Assembly (NCBI GenBank): GCA_910586515.1
Contig: CAJUGL010000010.1
Location: forward strand, 1-64,000
Source: an uncultured Acetatifactor sp.
GTDB taxonomy: Bacteria > Bacillota > Clostridia > Lachnospirales > Lachnospiraceae
Direction of reading: 5' to 3'
Length of the DNA: 64,000 nucleotides
Every line of letters starts with the position of its first letter. Within the stretch, counting starts at the first letter, position 1. The translations under genes and the position numbers were made by a program. Shown one piece after another: positions 1-8,557 of the stretch. The notes beneath the pieces are model-generated. The model saw only the letters and a list, made by a program, of their open reading frames with translations. It made no database searches and had not been told where the DNA came from.

Positions 1-106
1 TAAATTCAAGGCCTCTGGGACTTTTTTGCTGTTTCAGGTGTCAAACTCAGGATATAATATCATATGTCAATACCCATTTTCTTATTTCTTTTCCCTAAGA
101 TCAAGA

Positions 107-209
107 AGGGGAGATTTTATCCCTGCTCGCCGCGCGGCCTCTGCACCGCTTCAGCGGCAAACTTCCATGTTCGGGGAGTCGCACTTTGCGCACGGACCTG
201 TGCATAAAA
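107..209 (+). repeat. Dispersed ~100-bp intergenic repeat, copy A
   Basis: This stretch matches copy B at 60597-60701 in several nearly identical blocks: AGATTTTATCC, CTCGCCGCGCGGCC, CCGCTTCAGCGGCAA and GAGTCGCACTTTGCGCACGG, ending in CATAAAAAA. The block CCGCTTCAGCGG is self-complementary. A third partial copy of the right end lies at 14961-14988. A short open frame running through it is not credible as a gene. Bases 1-106 show nothing I can name. Confidence 0.75.
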
Positions 210-255
210 AACCGCCGGCCCTGCCGGGTATTCTTCCCTGGCAAAGCCGGCGGTT
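210..255 (-). terminator. Intrinsic terminator after the GH13 gene
   Basis: The 10-bp inverted arms AACCGCCGGC (210-219) and GCCGGCGGTT (246-255) form a strong hairpin. Read on the minus strand it is followed at once by a run of T. It lies 36 bases beyond the stop of the amylase gene. Confidence 0.8.
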
Positions 256-290
256 AAGCAGTCCGTCCTTCTATTTTGTCTGAGCGCTGT

Positions 291-1604
291 CTATTTTTCC
301 ATCTTCCAGAAAAATGCGCTGTAGGCAGGAAGTTTGCTTCCTCCTCCGAAATCATGTGTCTCACCGCTGATTAAATCCACTGCCGTGCCGCAGCCCGCAT
401 CAAAATGCGCGGCAAATTCTTCCCCGTCCGCATTGATAGCCACCAGCACTCTCTCGTGCTCTGACTTTCTCTCGAATATGCACTGACGATTTGTCAGCAG
501 AACGGAGCGGAAGCTGCCGTAATTCAGCGCCTCGGACTCCCTCTTCGCCTTGCTCAGAGCGCTGATCCAGTCTGTGAGCGCATTCCACCGGGGCTCGTCA
601 AAACTTGGCCGCAATGCGGGATCGCCCTGAGATTTCTCCGCCTTCTCCCCCCATTCACTGCCGTAATATACACAGGGAATGCCGGGCATGCCGAAAGCAG
701 CCGCGTAGATCAGAGGAAGGTGCTTCTCATTGCCCAAAATACTGGCCACTCTGGTCACATCATGGTTATCCACAAAAGACAGCAGATGTTTCCCTCTGTA
801 AAGCGTCCAATTCTCCGGCCCAAACTGCCGCAGCAGAGAATGAACGATCTCAAAAAGGTTCATGCTGTTAAAACTGCTGTGGAGTCCTTTATAGCATTCG
901 TAATTGGTAGCGGAATGAAGCATACTGTCGTTCATCAGCCGATTGTAATCTCCATGCAGCATCTCTCCCACCAGGAAGAACTCCTCCTTCAGGCTCTCCG
1001 TGAAGCTGCGGAGCCTGCGCACAAACCCCTCATCCAGACAATAAGCCACATCCAGACGCAGACCGTCAATGCCGAACTCTTCCACCCAGAACCGCACGCT
1101 CTCCAGCAGGTAGTTCACCACGTCCTCGTTATGCAGGTTCAGCTTCACCAGATCGTAATTCCCTTCCCAGCCCTCATACCACAGGCCGTCATTGTAATTG
1201 GAATTCCCCTCAAAGGATATACGGTTGAACCAATTCACATAGGGCGAGCTCTGCCTGTTGCGAATCACATCCAAAAAGGGACCGAACCCCCTGCCCACAT
1301 GGTTGAACACACCGTCCAGAACCACCCGGATGCCGTTTTCGTGGAGAGCGTCGCACACCTCTTTAAAATCCTCATTGGTTCCCAGACGGACATCCACTTT
1401 TCTGTAGTCCCGTGTATTGTACCCATGAGTATCCGATTCAAACAGCGGTGAAAAGTATACCGCATTGACTCCCAGAGATTTCATGTGCGGAATCCAGTCC
1501 TTCACCTTCTGAATACGGTGCTCCAGCACACCGTCATTCTCGAAAGGCGCTCCGCAGAATCCCAGCGGGTAGATCTGATAAAACACGCTTTCATATGCCC
1601 ACAT
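291..1604 (-). CDS. Alpha-amylase family (GH13) glycosidase
   Basis: This 437-residue cytoplasmic glycoside hydrolase probably acts on alpha-glucans or maltodextrins. The GH13 blocks are in order: DGVFNHVG (region I), GLRLDVAY (region II, with the Asp nucleophile), VGEMLHGD (region III, the acid/base Glu) and FVDNHD (region IV). There is no signal peptide, so an internal maltodextrin, neopullulanase or cyclomaltodextrinase-type role is more likely than a secreted amylase. The start follows AGGAGG with an 8-base gap. It is a single gene on the minus strand with a terminator just after it. The family call is secure; the substrate is inferred. Confidence 0.9.
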   Translation of the reverse strand: MWAYESVFYQIYPLGFCGAPFENDGVLEHRIQKVKDWIPHMKSLGVNAVYFSPLFESDTHGYNTRDYRKVDVRLGTNEDFKEVCDALHENGIRVVLDGVFNHVGRGFGPFLDVIRNRQSSPYVNWFNRISFEGNSNYNDGLWYEGWEGNYDLVKLNLHNEDVVNYLLESVRFWVEEFGIDGLRLDVAYCLDEGFVRRLRSFTESLKEEFFLVGEMLHGDYNRLMNDSMLHSATNYECYKGLHSSFNSMNLFEIVHSLLRQFGPENWTLYRGKHLLSFVDNHDVTRVASILGNEKHLPLIYAAAFGMPGIPCVYYGSEWGEKAEKSQGDPALRPSFDEPRWNALTDWISALSKAKRESEALNYGSFRSVLLTNRQCIFERKSEHERVLVAINADGEEFAAHFDAGCGTAVDLISGETHDFGGGSKLPAYSAFFWKMEK

Positions 1605-1708
1605 CTTTGTTTCCTCCTTATTTTGTCTTCCGCCCCAATCGATTCAGGCCTGCTTATCCCCAATGATTGACCAGACCAGTACCGTTTTCGCAGATTTTTG
1701 GGTGTTTT

Positions 1709-1878
1709 TGTGGATAACTTGATTCATATGTCATTTTTGGGGATATCTATCTCCAGGAAATCCACAAAATCCACAGAGTTATCCACATCAACACATCTGT
1801 CATTTTATCACAGATCAAATGTCATTTCCATATTTTCCAAAATTCTTTTATGGATTTTTGAATAAACCGTTATTCACA
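1709..1878. promoter_or_regulatory. Cluster of DnaA-box matches
   Basis: The gene-free stretch 1605-1925 carries TGTGGATAA at 1709-1717 (complement of TTATCCACA), AAATCCACA at 1758-1766 and again at 1767-1775, TTATCCACA at 1779-1787 and TTATTCACA at 1870-1878. Three of these fit the consensus TTATNCACA exactly, and four sites fall within 80 bases. The surroundings are AT-rich. No dnaA or dnaN is near, so an origin is not implied; a DnaA-titrating or regulatory cluster is possible. Confidence 0.6.
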
Positions 1879-1925
1879 GCAGCAGGCACCTGTGAACAGC
1901 AACATAAACATTCCCCTGTTTTTCT

Positions 1926-4487
1926 CTACAGCCATTCGTCCCAGAACCTCTCCACCCGCTTTGCCACTGTATTGACCGAGACGGTCTCAAAGCTCTCCCA
2001 CTCCCGGGGAAACAGTCTCCGGTAGGAAAACTGCAGGAACCGCTCATCCAGCAGCGCAATGACGCCTACATCCTCCACGGTGCGGATAACCCGGCCTGCC
2101 GCCTGCAGCACTTTGTTCATGCCCGGATAGCGGAATGCATAGTCAAAACCGTTCTCTCCGTTTTCGTCGAAATACGCCTTAAGAATCTCTTTCTCCTCGG
2201 ATACCTGGGGCAGCCCCGTTCCCACCACCACAGCTCCGATGAGCCTGTCTTTCTTCAGATCGATCCCCTCGCTGAAAATGCCTCCCAGCACGCAGAATCC
2301 GATCAGAATCACATCTGCGTTCTGCGGACTCCTAAATCTGTCCAGAAAGGCCTCCCGCTCCTCCTCCGACATGGTTTCTTTCTGAAGAATGCATTCCCTG
2401 TCCTGAAAGTTTTCCGCATACCTTCTGTAAACAGTGTCCATAAACGAATAAGAGGGAAAGAACACCAGGTAGTTGCCGTGACGATTCCTGACTATCTCCT
2501 CTATATAGAGGGCGATCCTGTCATACTCCTCCCCGGAACGCCGGGCATACTTGCTGGTCACATCATCCGCAATCAGCAGCGCCCGCCTGGCCGGGCTGAA
2601 CACGGACTGAGCATAAACCTCATAGTCCTCGCTGTCCCCGCCCAAAAGCTTCTTGTAATATTGTATAGGCAGAAGCGTCGCCGAAAACAGTATGGCGCTG
2701 CGCCCCCGCATCATACAGTTTTTCAGATTCTCTCTGGGATTTACACAAAACAGCTTCAGCATAAAGCTTCCGTCGTCGAACAGCCTTGTATACTTCACAT
2801 AATTTTGATCCACCAGATCATGAATCAGCAGAAAATGCCTGACGTCAAAATAAAACTCCAGCAGCAGGTCTGCCGCCGGTGGCTTTTCCTCCTCCTGCTC
2901 GGAGAAATAGTCTTCCAAAACCCCATGCAGCATCTCCAGATTCCGCATAAAAGCATCTGTGTCCTCCACAATGCGGCATCGCTCGCACTCCCGCTTCAGC
3001 GCCAGCAATTCATGATTGCATCTGTCCAGATGATACATCAGCCTGTCCCCGTATCCCTGCCTCACCAGAACACTTCTTCCTCCGGCCGTTTTTCCCCTCC
3101 CATCCCCCTGGGTTCCGCTTTCCGACACAACCGTCAACTCTTGTGTCATTTTTATTGTCATCTGTCCGGAAAGTTCTTTCTTTTTAAGGCTTTTCCCTCT
3201 TTCTGACACAATTGTCTTTTTAATTTCTCTGCGCAGTTCCAGAAACGTTTCCTTCCATAATACGGCGCTGTACATCTCCCTTCCCCTCTCCAAAAGATTA
3301 TGAGCCTCATCGATCAGAAAGAGATAATTTCCCTGGGAACCGTCCGCAAAGAATCGTTTTAAATACACATGGGGATCAAAGAGATAATTGTAATCACAGA
3401 TTATGGCATCCGCAAACAAACTTACATCCAGACACATTTCAAAAGGACACACCTTGTGCCTGTCCGCATATTCCTCGATTATCTCCCGGCTGAAGCTCTC
3501 CTGGGAGGTCAGCAGGTCAAACACCGCTCCGTTGACCCTGTCATAATGTCCTCTTGCGTAAGGACAGAACTCCGGATTACATTCCGTCTCCTTCATAAAG
3601 CATATTTTTTCCTTTGCCGTGAGAATTATGCTCTTCAGACACAGCCCTTTTTCCCTGAGCAGATTCAGCGTATCGTCGGCTACGGTTCGGGTAATGGTCT
3701 TTGCCGTCAGATAAAACAGCTTCTCTCCCATTCCCTTTCCCATAGCCTGAACAGAGGGATAAATCGTGGAAATGGTCTTTCCTACCCCTGTGGGCGCTTC
3801 CAGGAAAAGCTTTCTCCCGTGATATATCGTCCGATATACATTGGCCACAAGCTCCCGCTGCCCCTCTCTGTAGGGGTAGGGAAACTGCAGCCGCAGAATG
3901 GAGTCCTGACGTATGCGCCTCCACTGCCAGGAATAATCCGCCCATTTCAGATACTCTGCCGTCAGCTCCCCAAACCAGGCCTCCAGCTCCCCAAAGGGAT
4001 AATCCTCATGAAAGTATCTTATTTCCTCTGTGGTCATGTTGCAGTAGGTGATGCGCACGCCGATCTCCTTCATCTGCTGTCCTGCCCCGTACATATAGGC
4101 ATAGCATTTGGCCTGGGCCATGTGCAAAAGCCCCGGACTCCTCATCCTGGCCAGCTCCCGGTAGGTCCCCTTGATTTCGTCTATCGTGACCCGTCCTTCT
4201 TTGCTGATAATACCGTCCGCCCGCCCTTCCACCACCAGAATATACTCTTCCCTGGCTATCCTGCATGACAACGGCACTTCCGCCCGGTATTCCGCCCCCA
4301 TCCTGCGCTGTATTTTCCGATGGATCCGACCGCCCTCCTGCATGGCATTGTCCGGCGACGCCTTATGCCGATTGTCAATATCTCCATGACGCAGAATGAA
4401 TTCCACCAAACCTCTCACAGAAATGTGAATCTCTCCAAAGGGTCTGCCTGATTCCGGCTCCGTCCCCGCATTCTCAATTATTTTCAC
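1926..4487 (-). CDS. DinG/XPD-type helicase with N-terminal PD-(D/E)XK nuclease domain
   Basis: This 853-residue ATP-dependent DNA helicase is probably used in repair. Residues about 80-110 hold a Cas4/RecB-like nuclease signature (EGRADG, then DEIKGT). Walker A is APTGVGKT near residue 235, the DEAH box is LIDEAHN, and motif VI is AAGRVIRT near the C-terminus. Cysteines in CFMKETECNPEFC and CPFEMC sit where XPD/DinG proteins bind an iron-sulphur cluster. The start is GTG (4485-4487) behind AAGGAA; no ATG fits better. No partner gene is coupled to it, and its regulation is not visible. The domain calls are firm; the exact DNA substrate is unknown. Confidence 0.88.
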   Translation of the reverse strand: MKIIENAGTEPESGRPFGEIHISVRGLVEFILRHGDIDNRHKASPDNAMQEGGRIHRKIQRRMGAEYRAEVPLSCRIAREEYILVVEGRADGIISKEGRVTIDEIKGTYRELARMRSPGLLHMAQAKCYAYMYGAGQQMKEIGVRITYCNMTTEEIRYFHEDYPFGELEAWFGELTAEYLKWADYSWQWRRIRQDSILRLQFPYPYREGQRELVANVYRTIYHGRKLFLEAPTGVGKTISTIYPSVQAMGKGMGEKLFYLTAKTITRTVADDTLNLLREKGLCLKSIILTAKEKICFMKETECNPEFCPYARGHYDRVNGAVFDLLTSQESFSREIIEEYADRHKVCPFEMCLDVSLFADAIICDYNYLFDPHVYLKRFFADGSQGNYLFLIDEAHNLLERGREMYSAVLWKETFLELRREIKKTIVSERGKSLKKKELSGQMTIKMTQELTVVSESGTQGDGRGKTAGGRSVLVRQGYGDRLMYHLDRCNHELLALKRECERCRIVEDTDAFMRNLEMLHGVLEDYFSEQEEEKPPAADLLLEFYFDVRHFLLIHDLVDQNYVKYTRLFDDGSFMLKLFCVNPRENLKNCMMRGRSAILFSATLLPIQYYKKLLGGDSEDYEVYAQSVFSPARRALLIADDVTSKYARRSGEEYDRIALYIEEIVRNRHGNYLVFFPSYSFMDTVYRRYAENFQDRECILQKETMSEEEREAFLDRFRSPQNADVILIGFCVLGGIFSEGIDLKKDRLIGAVVVGTGLPQVSEEKEILKAYFDENGENGFDYAFRYPGMNKVLQAAGRVIRTVEDVGVIALLDERFLQFSYRRLFPREWESFETVSVNTVAKRVERFWDEWL

Positions 4488-4567
4488 GTCAGGTTTCCTT
4501 TCCCTGTTCCCTTCTGTCTCACGTCTCTATCCGCCCGCGCCCTTCGCAGACGGCGCCGTCCCTGAAC

Positions 4568-4618
4568 ACAAAACTCCCCATTGAGATAGCCTATCCTGTC
4601 TCACATGGGGAGTTTTGT
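4568..4618 (-). terminator. Long hairpin, probable terminator of the HPr-like gene
   Basis: The 14-bp perfect arms ACAAAACTCCCCAT (4568-4581) and ATGGGGAGTTTTGT (4605-4618) enclose a loop with further pairing. The arms end in T-rich sequence on either strand. It lies between the helicase start and the HPr-like gene. Confidence 0.6.
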
Positions 4619-4629
4619 CTGGGTTACGA

Positions 4630-4660
4630 TAACACTTCAGTGCCCTGTCTGAACTGCTGC
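4630..4660 (+). repeat. Dispersed palindromic repeat R1
   Basis: This is a degenerate copy of the window's palindrome family: TAACACTTCAG, loop TGCCCTGT, CTGAACTGCTGC. The loop is conserved, and the arms pair imperfectly. Confidence 0.7.
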
Positions 4661-4749
4661 GGGTTACGTTACTGCCGCCGGATGTATTCACGCATCTTCC
4701 AAGTGAAAGCCCCGGCCGGTCCCGGGCCGGTCACCGCCTCCCGGCGCAT

Positions 4750-4974
4750 TCAGCTCGCCTCTGCAAGCCTTTGCAGCAGTTCCTCAAAATCGCTGTTGTA
4801 GCCGTTGTAGGATACTTTCAGCGGCCTGTGGAAATCCAGTCCGTACACGCCCAGAAAAGATTTCGCATCGACAATGTATCTGTTATAGGAAATGTCAATG
4901 TCAAAATCACATTTGGAAGCCACGTTTACAAAATGCTGCACTTCATCCGGGGTCAAATGAATCGTTCTAACCAT
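4750..4974 (-). CDS. HPr-like protein lacking the phosphocarrier histidine
   Basis: This 74-residue protein fits the HPr fold by pattern: VASKCDFDIDISYN matches the HPr stretch around TASKYDADVNLEYN, and AKSFLGV matches LKSIMGV, which carries the regulatory Ser46. The HPr active-site segment (IHARP, His15) is replaced by DEVQHF, so PTS phosphotransfer at that site is not expected. That resembles Crh of Bacillus, an HPr relative that keeps Ser46 but not His15. The start at 4974 follows AAGGAAGG; an upstream in-frame extension lacks support. A regulatory role in carbon control is inferred. Confidence 0.65.
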   Translation of the reverse strand: MVRTIHLTPDEVQHFVNVASKCDFDIDISYNRYIVDAKSFLGVYGLDFHRPLKVSYNGYNSDFEELLQRLAEAS

Positions 4975-5100
4975 TTCCAACCTTCCTTTCAGGGACAGGC
5001 AGCTGCCTGCCTTCCTCGCTTTTTCTCTACGCACATTTGTATTATCGACAAAAAGCCGGAAAAATAAAGCATTGTTTTGCAAATTTTACATAAAGTATTT

Positions 5101-5859
5101 TCAGCAAAACTCCACCATATACTTGCGGAAACGCAGCGGAAGCATACTCTGCTGCAGCTTTGGATTCTTCCTCTCCCGGATGGCTATGGTATGACAGAAC
5201 TGTCGGAACAGCTCCTGATAACGTATCTCATCTTCCGAGTACACAATCCCCGAGGGCCGGTCCGCTTCCTCCCCCCGAAGCAGGTACCAGCTCCCTCCGG
5301 CGGGATGTATCCCGAACAGATTTCGCTTCTCGTCATAAATCATGAAATTCTCTATGGGCAGCCTGTCCGCAAAGTGCGGCATTAAAAAGACAAGCACGTC
5401 ATTTTTCGGCCCTATGCAGGAATACAATACCTTGTTTTCCAATTCCTGAAACCGCAGAAACTGCTTCTGATGGCCTGTCTCCGTGGACACTCCCCTGGCC
5501 AGTGCAAATGCCCTGTGAATATAGTCGTCCGCCAGATTGTCAAAAAGATGCCCGGGCCGGCAGTTCCCGGCCAACCCGGCAGCCACCGTCCGATAAACCG
5601 CCTGGGCCTTGTCCGCCTCTTCCGAGGCCAGCGCCATACTCAGCTGAAGGCTGTTCTCCCCGCCGAATCGCCGGTTCAGCGTATTGATCACCTTCCTGCT
5701 CTTCACCGGGTCCGCCCTCACCTCAATATCCTCCGCAAACAGCATCGGATCGTCTGTAAGGCTCAAATACGTCTCCCTGTGATCGCGCTTCTCCTCATAG
5801 GCCTGATATATAGCGGTAAAAACGCTCTCCGCCGTATCTTCACATCTATATACAATCAT
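5101..5859 (-). CDS. TIGR03915-family DNA metabolism protein, partner of the radical SAM gene
   Basis: This 252-residue protein begins MIVYRCED. It has the family's typical stretches TNTLNRRFGG-like and LARGVSTETGHQKQFLRF and a conserved C-terminal region. The family (also tied to DUF4130) always occurs next to a TIGR03916 radical SAM protein, and some relatives are fused to a uracil-DNA-glycosylase-like domain, which points to DNA repair or modification. Here it lies 61 bases downstream of that partner on the same strand. The start is placed at 5859 because GGAGG lies 7 bases upstream; an earlier in-frame start has no better site. It is likely co-transcribed and so shares the LexA-type control. 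The reaction is unknown. Confidence 0.85.
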   Translation of the reverse strand: MIVYRCEDTAESVFTAIYQAYEEKRDHRETYLSLTDDPMLFAEDIEVRADPVKSRKVINTLNRRFGGENSLQLSMALASEEADKAQAVYRTVAAGLAGNCRPGHLFDNLADDYIHRAFALARGVSTETGHQKQFLRFQELENKVLYSCIGPKNDVLVFLMPHFADRLPIENFMIYDEKRNLFGIHPAGGSWYLLRGEEADRPSGIVYSEDEIRYQELFRQFCHTIAIRERKNPKLQQSMLPLRFRKYMVEFC

Positions 5860-5920
5860 CCTCTTCCCTCCGCCTGTCCTCACGAAACGCGGCCCGCAGA
5901 CGCCTTGTCCATCCCGCGGG

Positions 5921-7273
5921 CTACAGCTGTCCCAATGCCGCCTGACGCTGCTCCGCCGGGGACACCGGACGCGTAAACTCCCCGTCGTCGAACAGCGACA
6001 GCTGTCGATAACTCATGCCGTCACTTCCAAACTTCACCCGCTCCGCCGAATCCGTAAGCTGACGCACAAGATAATCCTCCTCCAGCTTTACCGGATACAT
6101 CATCCTGCCGCCGCAGGTAATAAAGTACAGCGCCCTCTTCAGCACAACGCCGATCTTTTTCAGATCCTGAAAAGTCAAATTACCGCTTCTGCGGGCCGCC
6201 ACGATTCTTCCTGCGCTTTTTACCCCCACTCCGGGTATGCGCAGCAGCTGTTCCAAAGGCGCGCGATTGATCTCCACAGGGAAATATTCCAGATGCCGCA
6301 CTGCCCAGTCCTCCTTCGGGTCCAGCATTACATTGAAGAAGGGCCTTCTTTCGTCCAGCAGCTCCTCCGCCCGAAAACCGTAGAACCGCAGCAGCCAGTC
6401 GGCCTGATAGAGCCTGTGCTCCCGCAGCAGGGGCGGCCCGCCCGGCAAAGCCGGCAATGCCTTATCTTCGGTGACATTCACAAAAGCGGAATAAAATACC
6501 CTCTTCAGTCCGAACTTCCGATACAGTCCCTCCGCCACATTGATAATCTGGTAATCACTCTCCGGAGTGGCGCCGATAATCATCTGTGTAGACTGACCTC
6601 CGGCCACGAATTTCGGCGCATTCCTGTACAGCACCAAATCGTTTCGGTTCATCCGGATACCGTCCTGAATCTGCCGCATGGGTGTCAGAATACTCTTCCG
6701 GTGCTTATTCGGCGCAAGCGTCCGCAGACCCTCGGCCGTGGGCAGTTCCAGATTCACGCTCATTCTGTCCGCCAGATAGCCCGCCCGTTCAATCACCTCC
6801 GGAGCAGCCCCCGGAATAGCCTTCACATGGACATAACCGTTAAATCGGTACTTGTTCCGCAGAAGCCATATTGTACGCCAGATCAGCTCCATGGTAAACG
6901 TGGGATTCCGGATAATGCCTGAACTCAGAAACAGGCCTTCTATATAATTTCTGCGGTAAAATTCCATGGTCAGCGTGCAGATTTCCTCCGGTGTAAAAGT
7001 CGCCCTGGGAATATCGTTGGAATTCCGGTTGCGGCAGTATTTGCAATCGTATATACATTCATTGGTGAGCAGTATCTTCAGCAGGGCAATGCATCTTCCG
7101 TCGCCGGAGAAACTATGGCAGATGCCGGCCGCCACACAATTGCCTATGCTCTTCCCGTTCCCCTTTCTCTCCACGCCGCTGGAGGTACAGGCCACATCAT
7201 ACTTGGCCGCATCTGTCAGCACCTGCAGCTTATCCTCCAGAGCCATCTCCTGCCCGGTTATCAAATACTCCAC
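5921..7273 (-). CDS. TIGR03916-family putative DNA modification/repair radical SAM protein
   Basis: This protein of about 450 residues carries the radical SAM motif CIYDCKYC (CX3CX2C), preceded by GICHSFSGDGRCIALLK. A C-terminal helix-hairpin-helix (LLRIPGVGVKSAG) suggests DNA contact. It is paired with the TIGR03915 gene downstream. The open frame continues upstream antisense to asnA, but that part is not coding. I prefer the GTG at 7273, with GGAGAGG 9 bases upstream; an ATG at 7246 (MALEDKL) is the alternative but has its AGGAG directly abutting. The promoter carries two LexA-type boxes. A repair role is inferred from family linkage and this control. Confidence 0.88.
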   Translation of the reverse strand: MEYLITGQEMALEDKLQVLTDAAKYDVACTSSGVERKGNGKSIGNCVAAGICHSFSGDGRCIALLKILLTNECIYDCKYCRNRNSNDIPRATFTPEEICTLTMEFYRRNYIEGLFLSSGIIRNPTFTMELIWRTIWLLRNKYRFNGYVHVKAIPGAAPEVIERAGYLADRMSVNLELPTAEGLRTLAPNKHRKSILTPMRQIQDGIRMNRNDLVLYRNAPKFVAGGQSTQMIIGATPESDYQIINVAEGLYRKFGLKRVFYSAFVNVTEDKALPALPGGPPLLREHRLYQADWLLRFYGFRAEELLDERRPFFNVMLDPKEDWAVRHLEYFPVEINRAPLEQLLRIPGVGVKSAGRIVAARRSGNLTFQDLKKIGVVLKRALYFITCGGRMMYPVKLEEDYLVRQLTDSAERVKFGSDGMSYRQLSLFDDGEFTRPVSPAEQRQAALGQL

Positions 7274-7302
7274 TTTGATATGCCTCTCCTCTCCCTGATT
7301 TA

Positions 7303-7349
7303 GAACGTGTGTTCTTATACAGAATAGCACATATGTTCTGTAATTGCAA
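7303..7349 (-). promoter_or_regulatory. Promoter with two LexA/DinR-type boxes for the radical SAM pair
   Basis: On the minus strand TTGCAA (7344-7349) and TATTCT (7321-7326) are 17 bases apart. A box read as GAACATATGTGC (7327-7338) fills the spacer. A second, GAACACACGTTC (7303-7314), lies just past the -10 and fits the Gram-positive SOS pattern GAAC-N4-GTTC exactly; the first has one mismatch. This placement is ideal for LexA repression. Confidence 0.75.
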
Positions 7350-7367
7350 GGCTTTTTCATTTTTTGA

Positions 7368-7396
7368 TTGAAAAAAACACAGGGCTGTGCTAGAGT
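7368..7396 (+). promoter_or_regulatory. Probable asnA promoter
   Basis: TTGAAA (7368-7373), a 17-base spacer and TAGAGT (7391-7396), preceded by TG, lie about 35 bases before the asnA start. Confidence 0.55.
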
Positions 7397-7429
7397 ATCC
7401 GTAAAGAGAATAGAGAAAGGAACACAAAT

Positions 7430-8440
7430 ATGCCAAGAATTACAATTCCGGACAACTACCAATCCGCCCTGGGCCTGTACGACACCCAGGCAGCCATCAA
7501 GACCGTTAAGGATTTCTTCCAGACGCTTCTGGCCGAACGACTGCATCTGCTGCGTGTTTCCGCCCCGCTGATGGTAGATCCCAAGTCCGGCCTGAATGAT
7601 AATCTGAACGGCGTGGAACGGCCTGTAGCCTTTGATATCAGGCACCAGGACGGCAGGGAAGCGGAAATCGTCCACTCCCTGGCAAAATGGAAACGTTACG
7701 CCCTGAAAAAATACGGCTTTTCCGCAGGCGAAGGACTTTATACGGACATGAGCGCCATCCGCAGGGACGAGGAAGCAGACAATATCCATTCCATTTACGT
7801 TGATCAGTGGGACTGGGAGAAGATTATCACCAGACAGCAGCGTAACCTGGAAACCCTGAAGGATACGGTCCGCACGGTGTACAAGGTATTGCGTAAGACG
7901 GAAAAATACATGTCCATCCGCTACGATTATATAGAAGAAATCCTTCCCCATGACATTTTCTTCATCACCACAGGCGAGCTGGAAGAAATGTACCCCGACT
8001 GCACCCCGAAGGAACGGGAATACCGCATTGCAAAGGCCAAAGGCGCCGTCTGCCTCATGCAGATCGGCGATGTCCTGAAAAACGGCATGCCCCATGACGG
8101 CCGCGCGCCGGATTACGACGACTGGGCGCTGAATGCGGACATTATCGTCTACTACCCCGTACTGGACATAGCGCTGGAACTTTCCAGCATGGGTATCCGG
8201 GTGGATAAGGAGGCTCTGCTCTCCCAGCTGGAGAAGGCAGGATGCACGGAGCGGGCCGAACTTCCCTTCCACCAGGCCGTCATCCGTGAGGAAGTCCCCT
8301 TCACCATCGGCGGCGGCATCGGCCAGTCCCGCATCTGTATGTTCTTCCTGCGCAAGGCTCACATCGGAGAAGTACAGTGTTCCCTGTGGCCGGAAGAGGT
8401 CATGACCGAAGCCGAAAAAAAAGGTCTGCAGCTTCTGTAG
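7430..8440 (+). CDS. asnA: Aspartate-ammonia ligase
   Basis: This 336-residue AsnA forms asparagine from aspartate, ammonia and ATP. The class-II synthetase-like fold shows in SAPLMVDPKSGLNDNLNG near the N-terminus, VYVDQWDWE-like IYVDQWDWEK, and GGGIGQSRICMFFL at the C-terminus. The length is that of the family. The start follows AAAGGA with an 8-base gap. It is divergent from the radical SAM gene and convergent with the membrane-protein gene at 8558. A glutamine-dependent synthetase (asnB) lies 33 kb away, so the cell appears to have both routes. Confidence 0.95.
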   Translation: MPRITIPDNYQSALGLYDTQAAIKTVKDFFQTLLAERLHLLRVSAPLMVDPKSGLNDNLNGVERPVAFDIRHQDGREAEIVHSLAKWKRYALKKYGFSAGEGLYTDMSAIRRDEEADNIHSIYVDQWDWEKIITRQQRNLETLKDTVRTVYKVLRKTEKYMSIRYDYIEEILPHDIFFITTGELEEMYPDCTPKEREYRIAKAKGAVCLMQIGDVLKNGMPHDGRAPDYDDWALNADIIVYYPVLDIALELSSMGIRVDKEALLSQLEKAGCTERAELPFHQAVIREEVPFTIGGGIGQSRICMFFLRKAHIGEVQCSLWPEEVMTEAEKKGLQLL

Positions 8441-8519
8441 CTGCAGGCCCTTTCCTTCTCTCCTTTCAGGCGCTCTGAACCGTCGCCTGGCAGATGCACG
8501 CCCCGGGTTCCGGCAATAC

Positions 8520-8551
8520 GCAACAGTTCCGTACCCTGTCTGAACGGTTGC
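8520..8551 (+). repeat. Dispersed palindromic repeat R2
   Basis: This copy reads GCAACAGTTC, a loop ending ACCCTGT, and CTGAACGGTTGC. It lies between the convergent genes asnA and the GT-C-like membrane protein. One arm pair is mismatched. Confidence 0.75.
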
Positions 8552-8557
8552 GGGCTG

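Noticed and set aside
26..283. Short plus-strand open frame at the left edge
   Set aside because: It runs through repeat copy A and a terminator hairpin, has no ribosome site, and a similar peptide appears only because repeat copy B shares the DNA.
1605..1925. Chromosomal replication origin
   Set aside because: There are DnaA boxes but no dnaA, dnaN or typical origin gene context.
7274..8362. Upstream part of the long minus-strand frame that contains the radical SAM gene
   Set aside because: It is exactly antisense to asnA, which is a clear gene; the radical SAM homology begins only near 7250 and a GTG with a good ribosome site lies at 7273.
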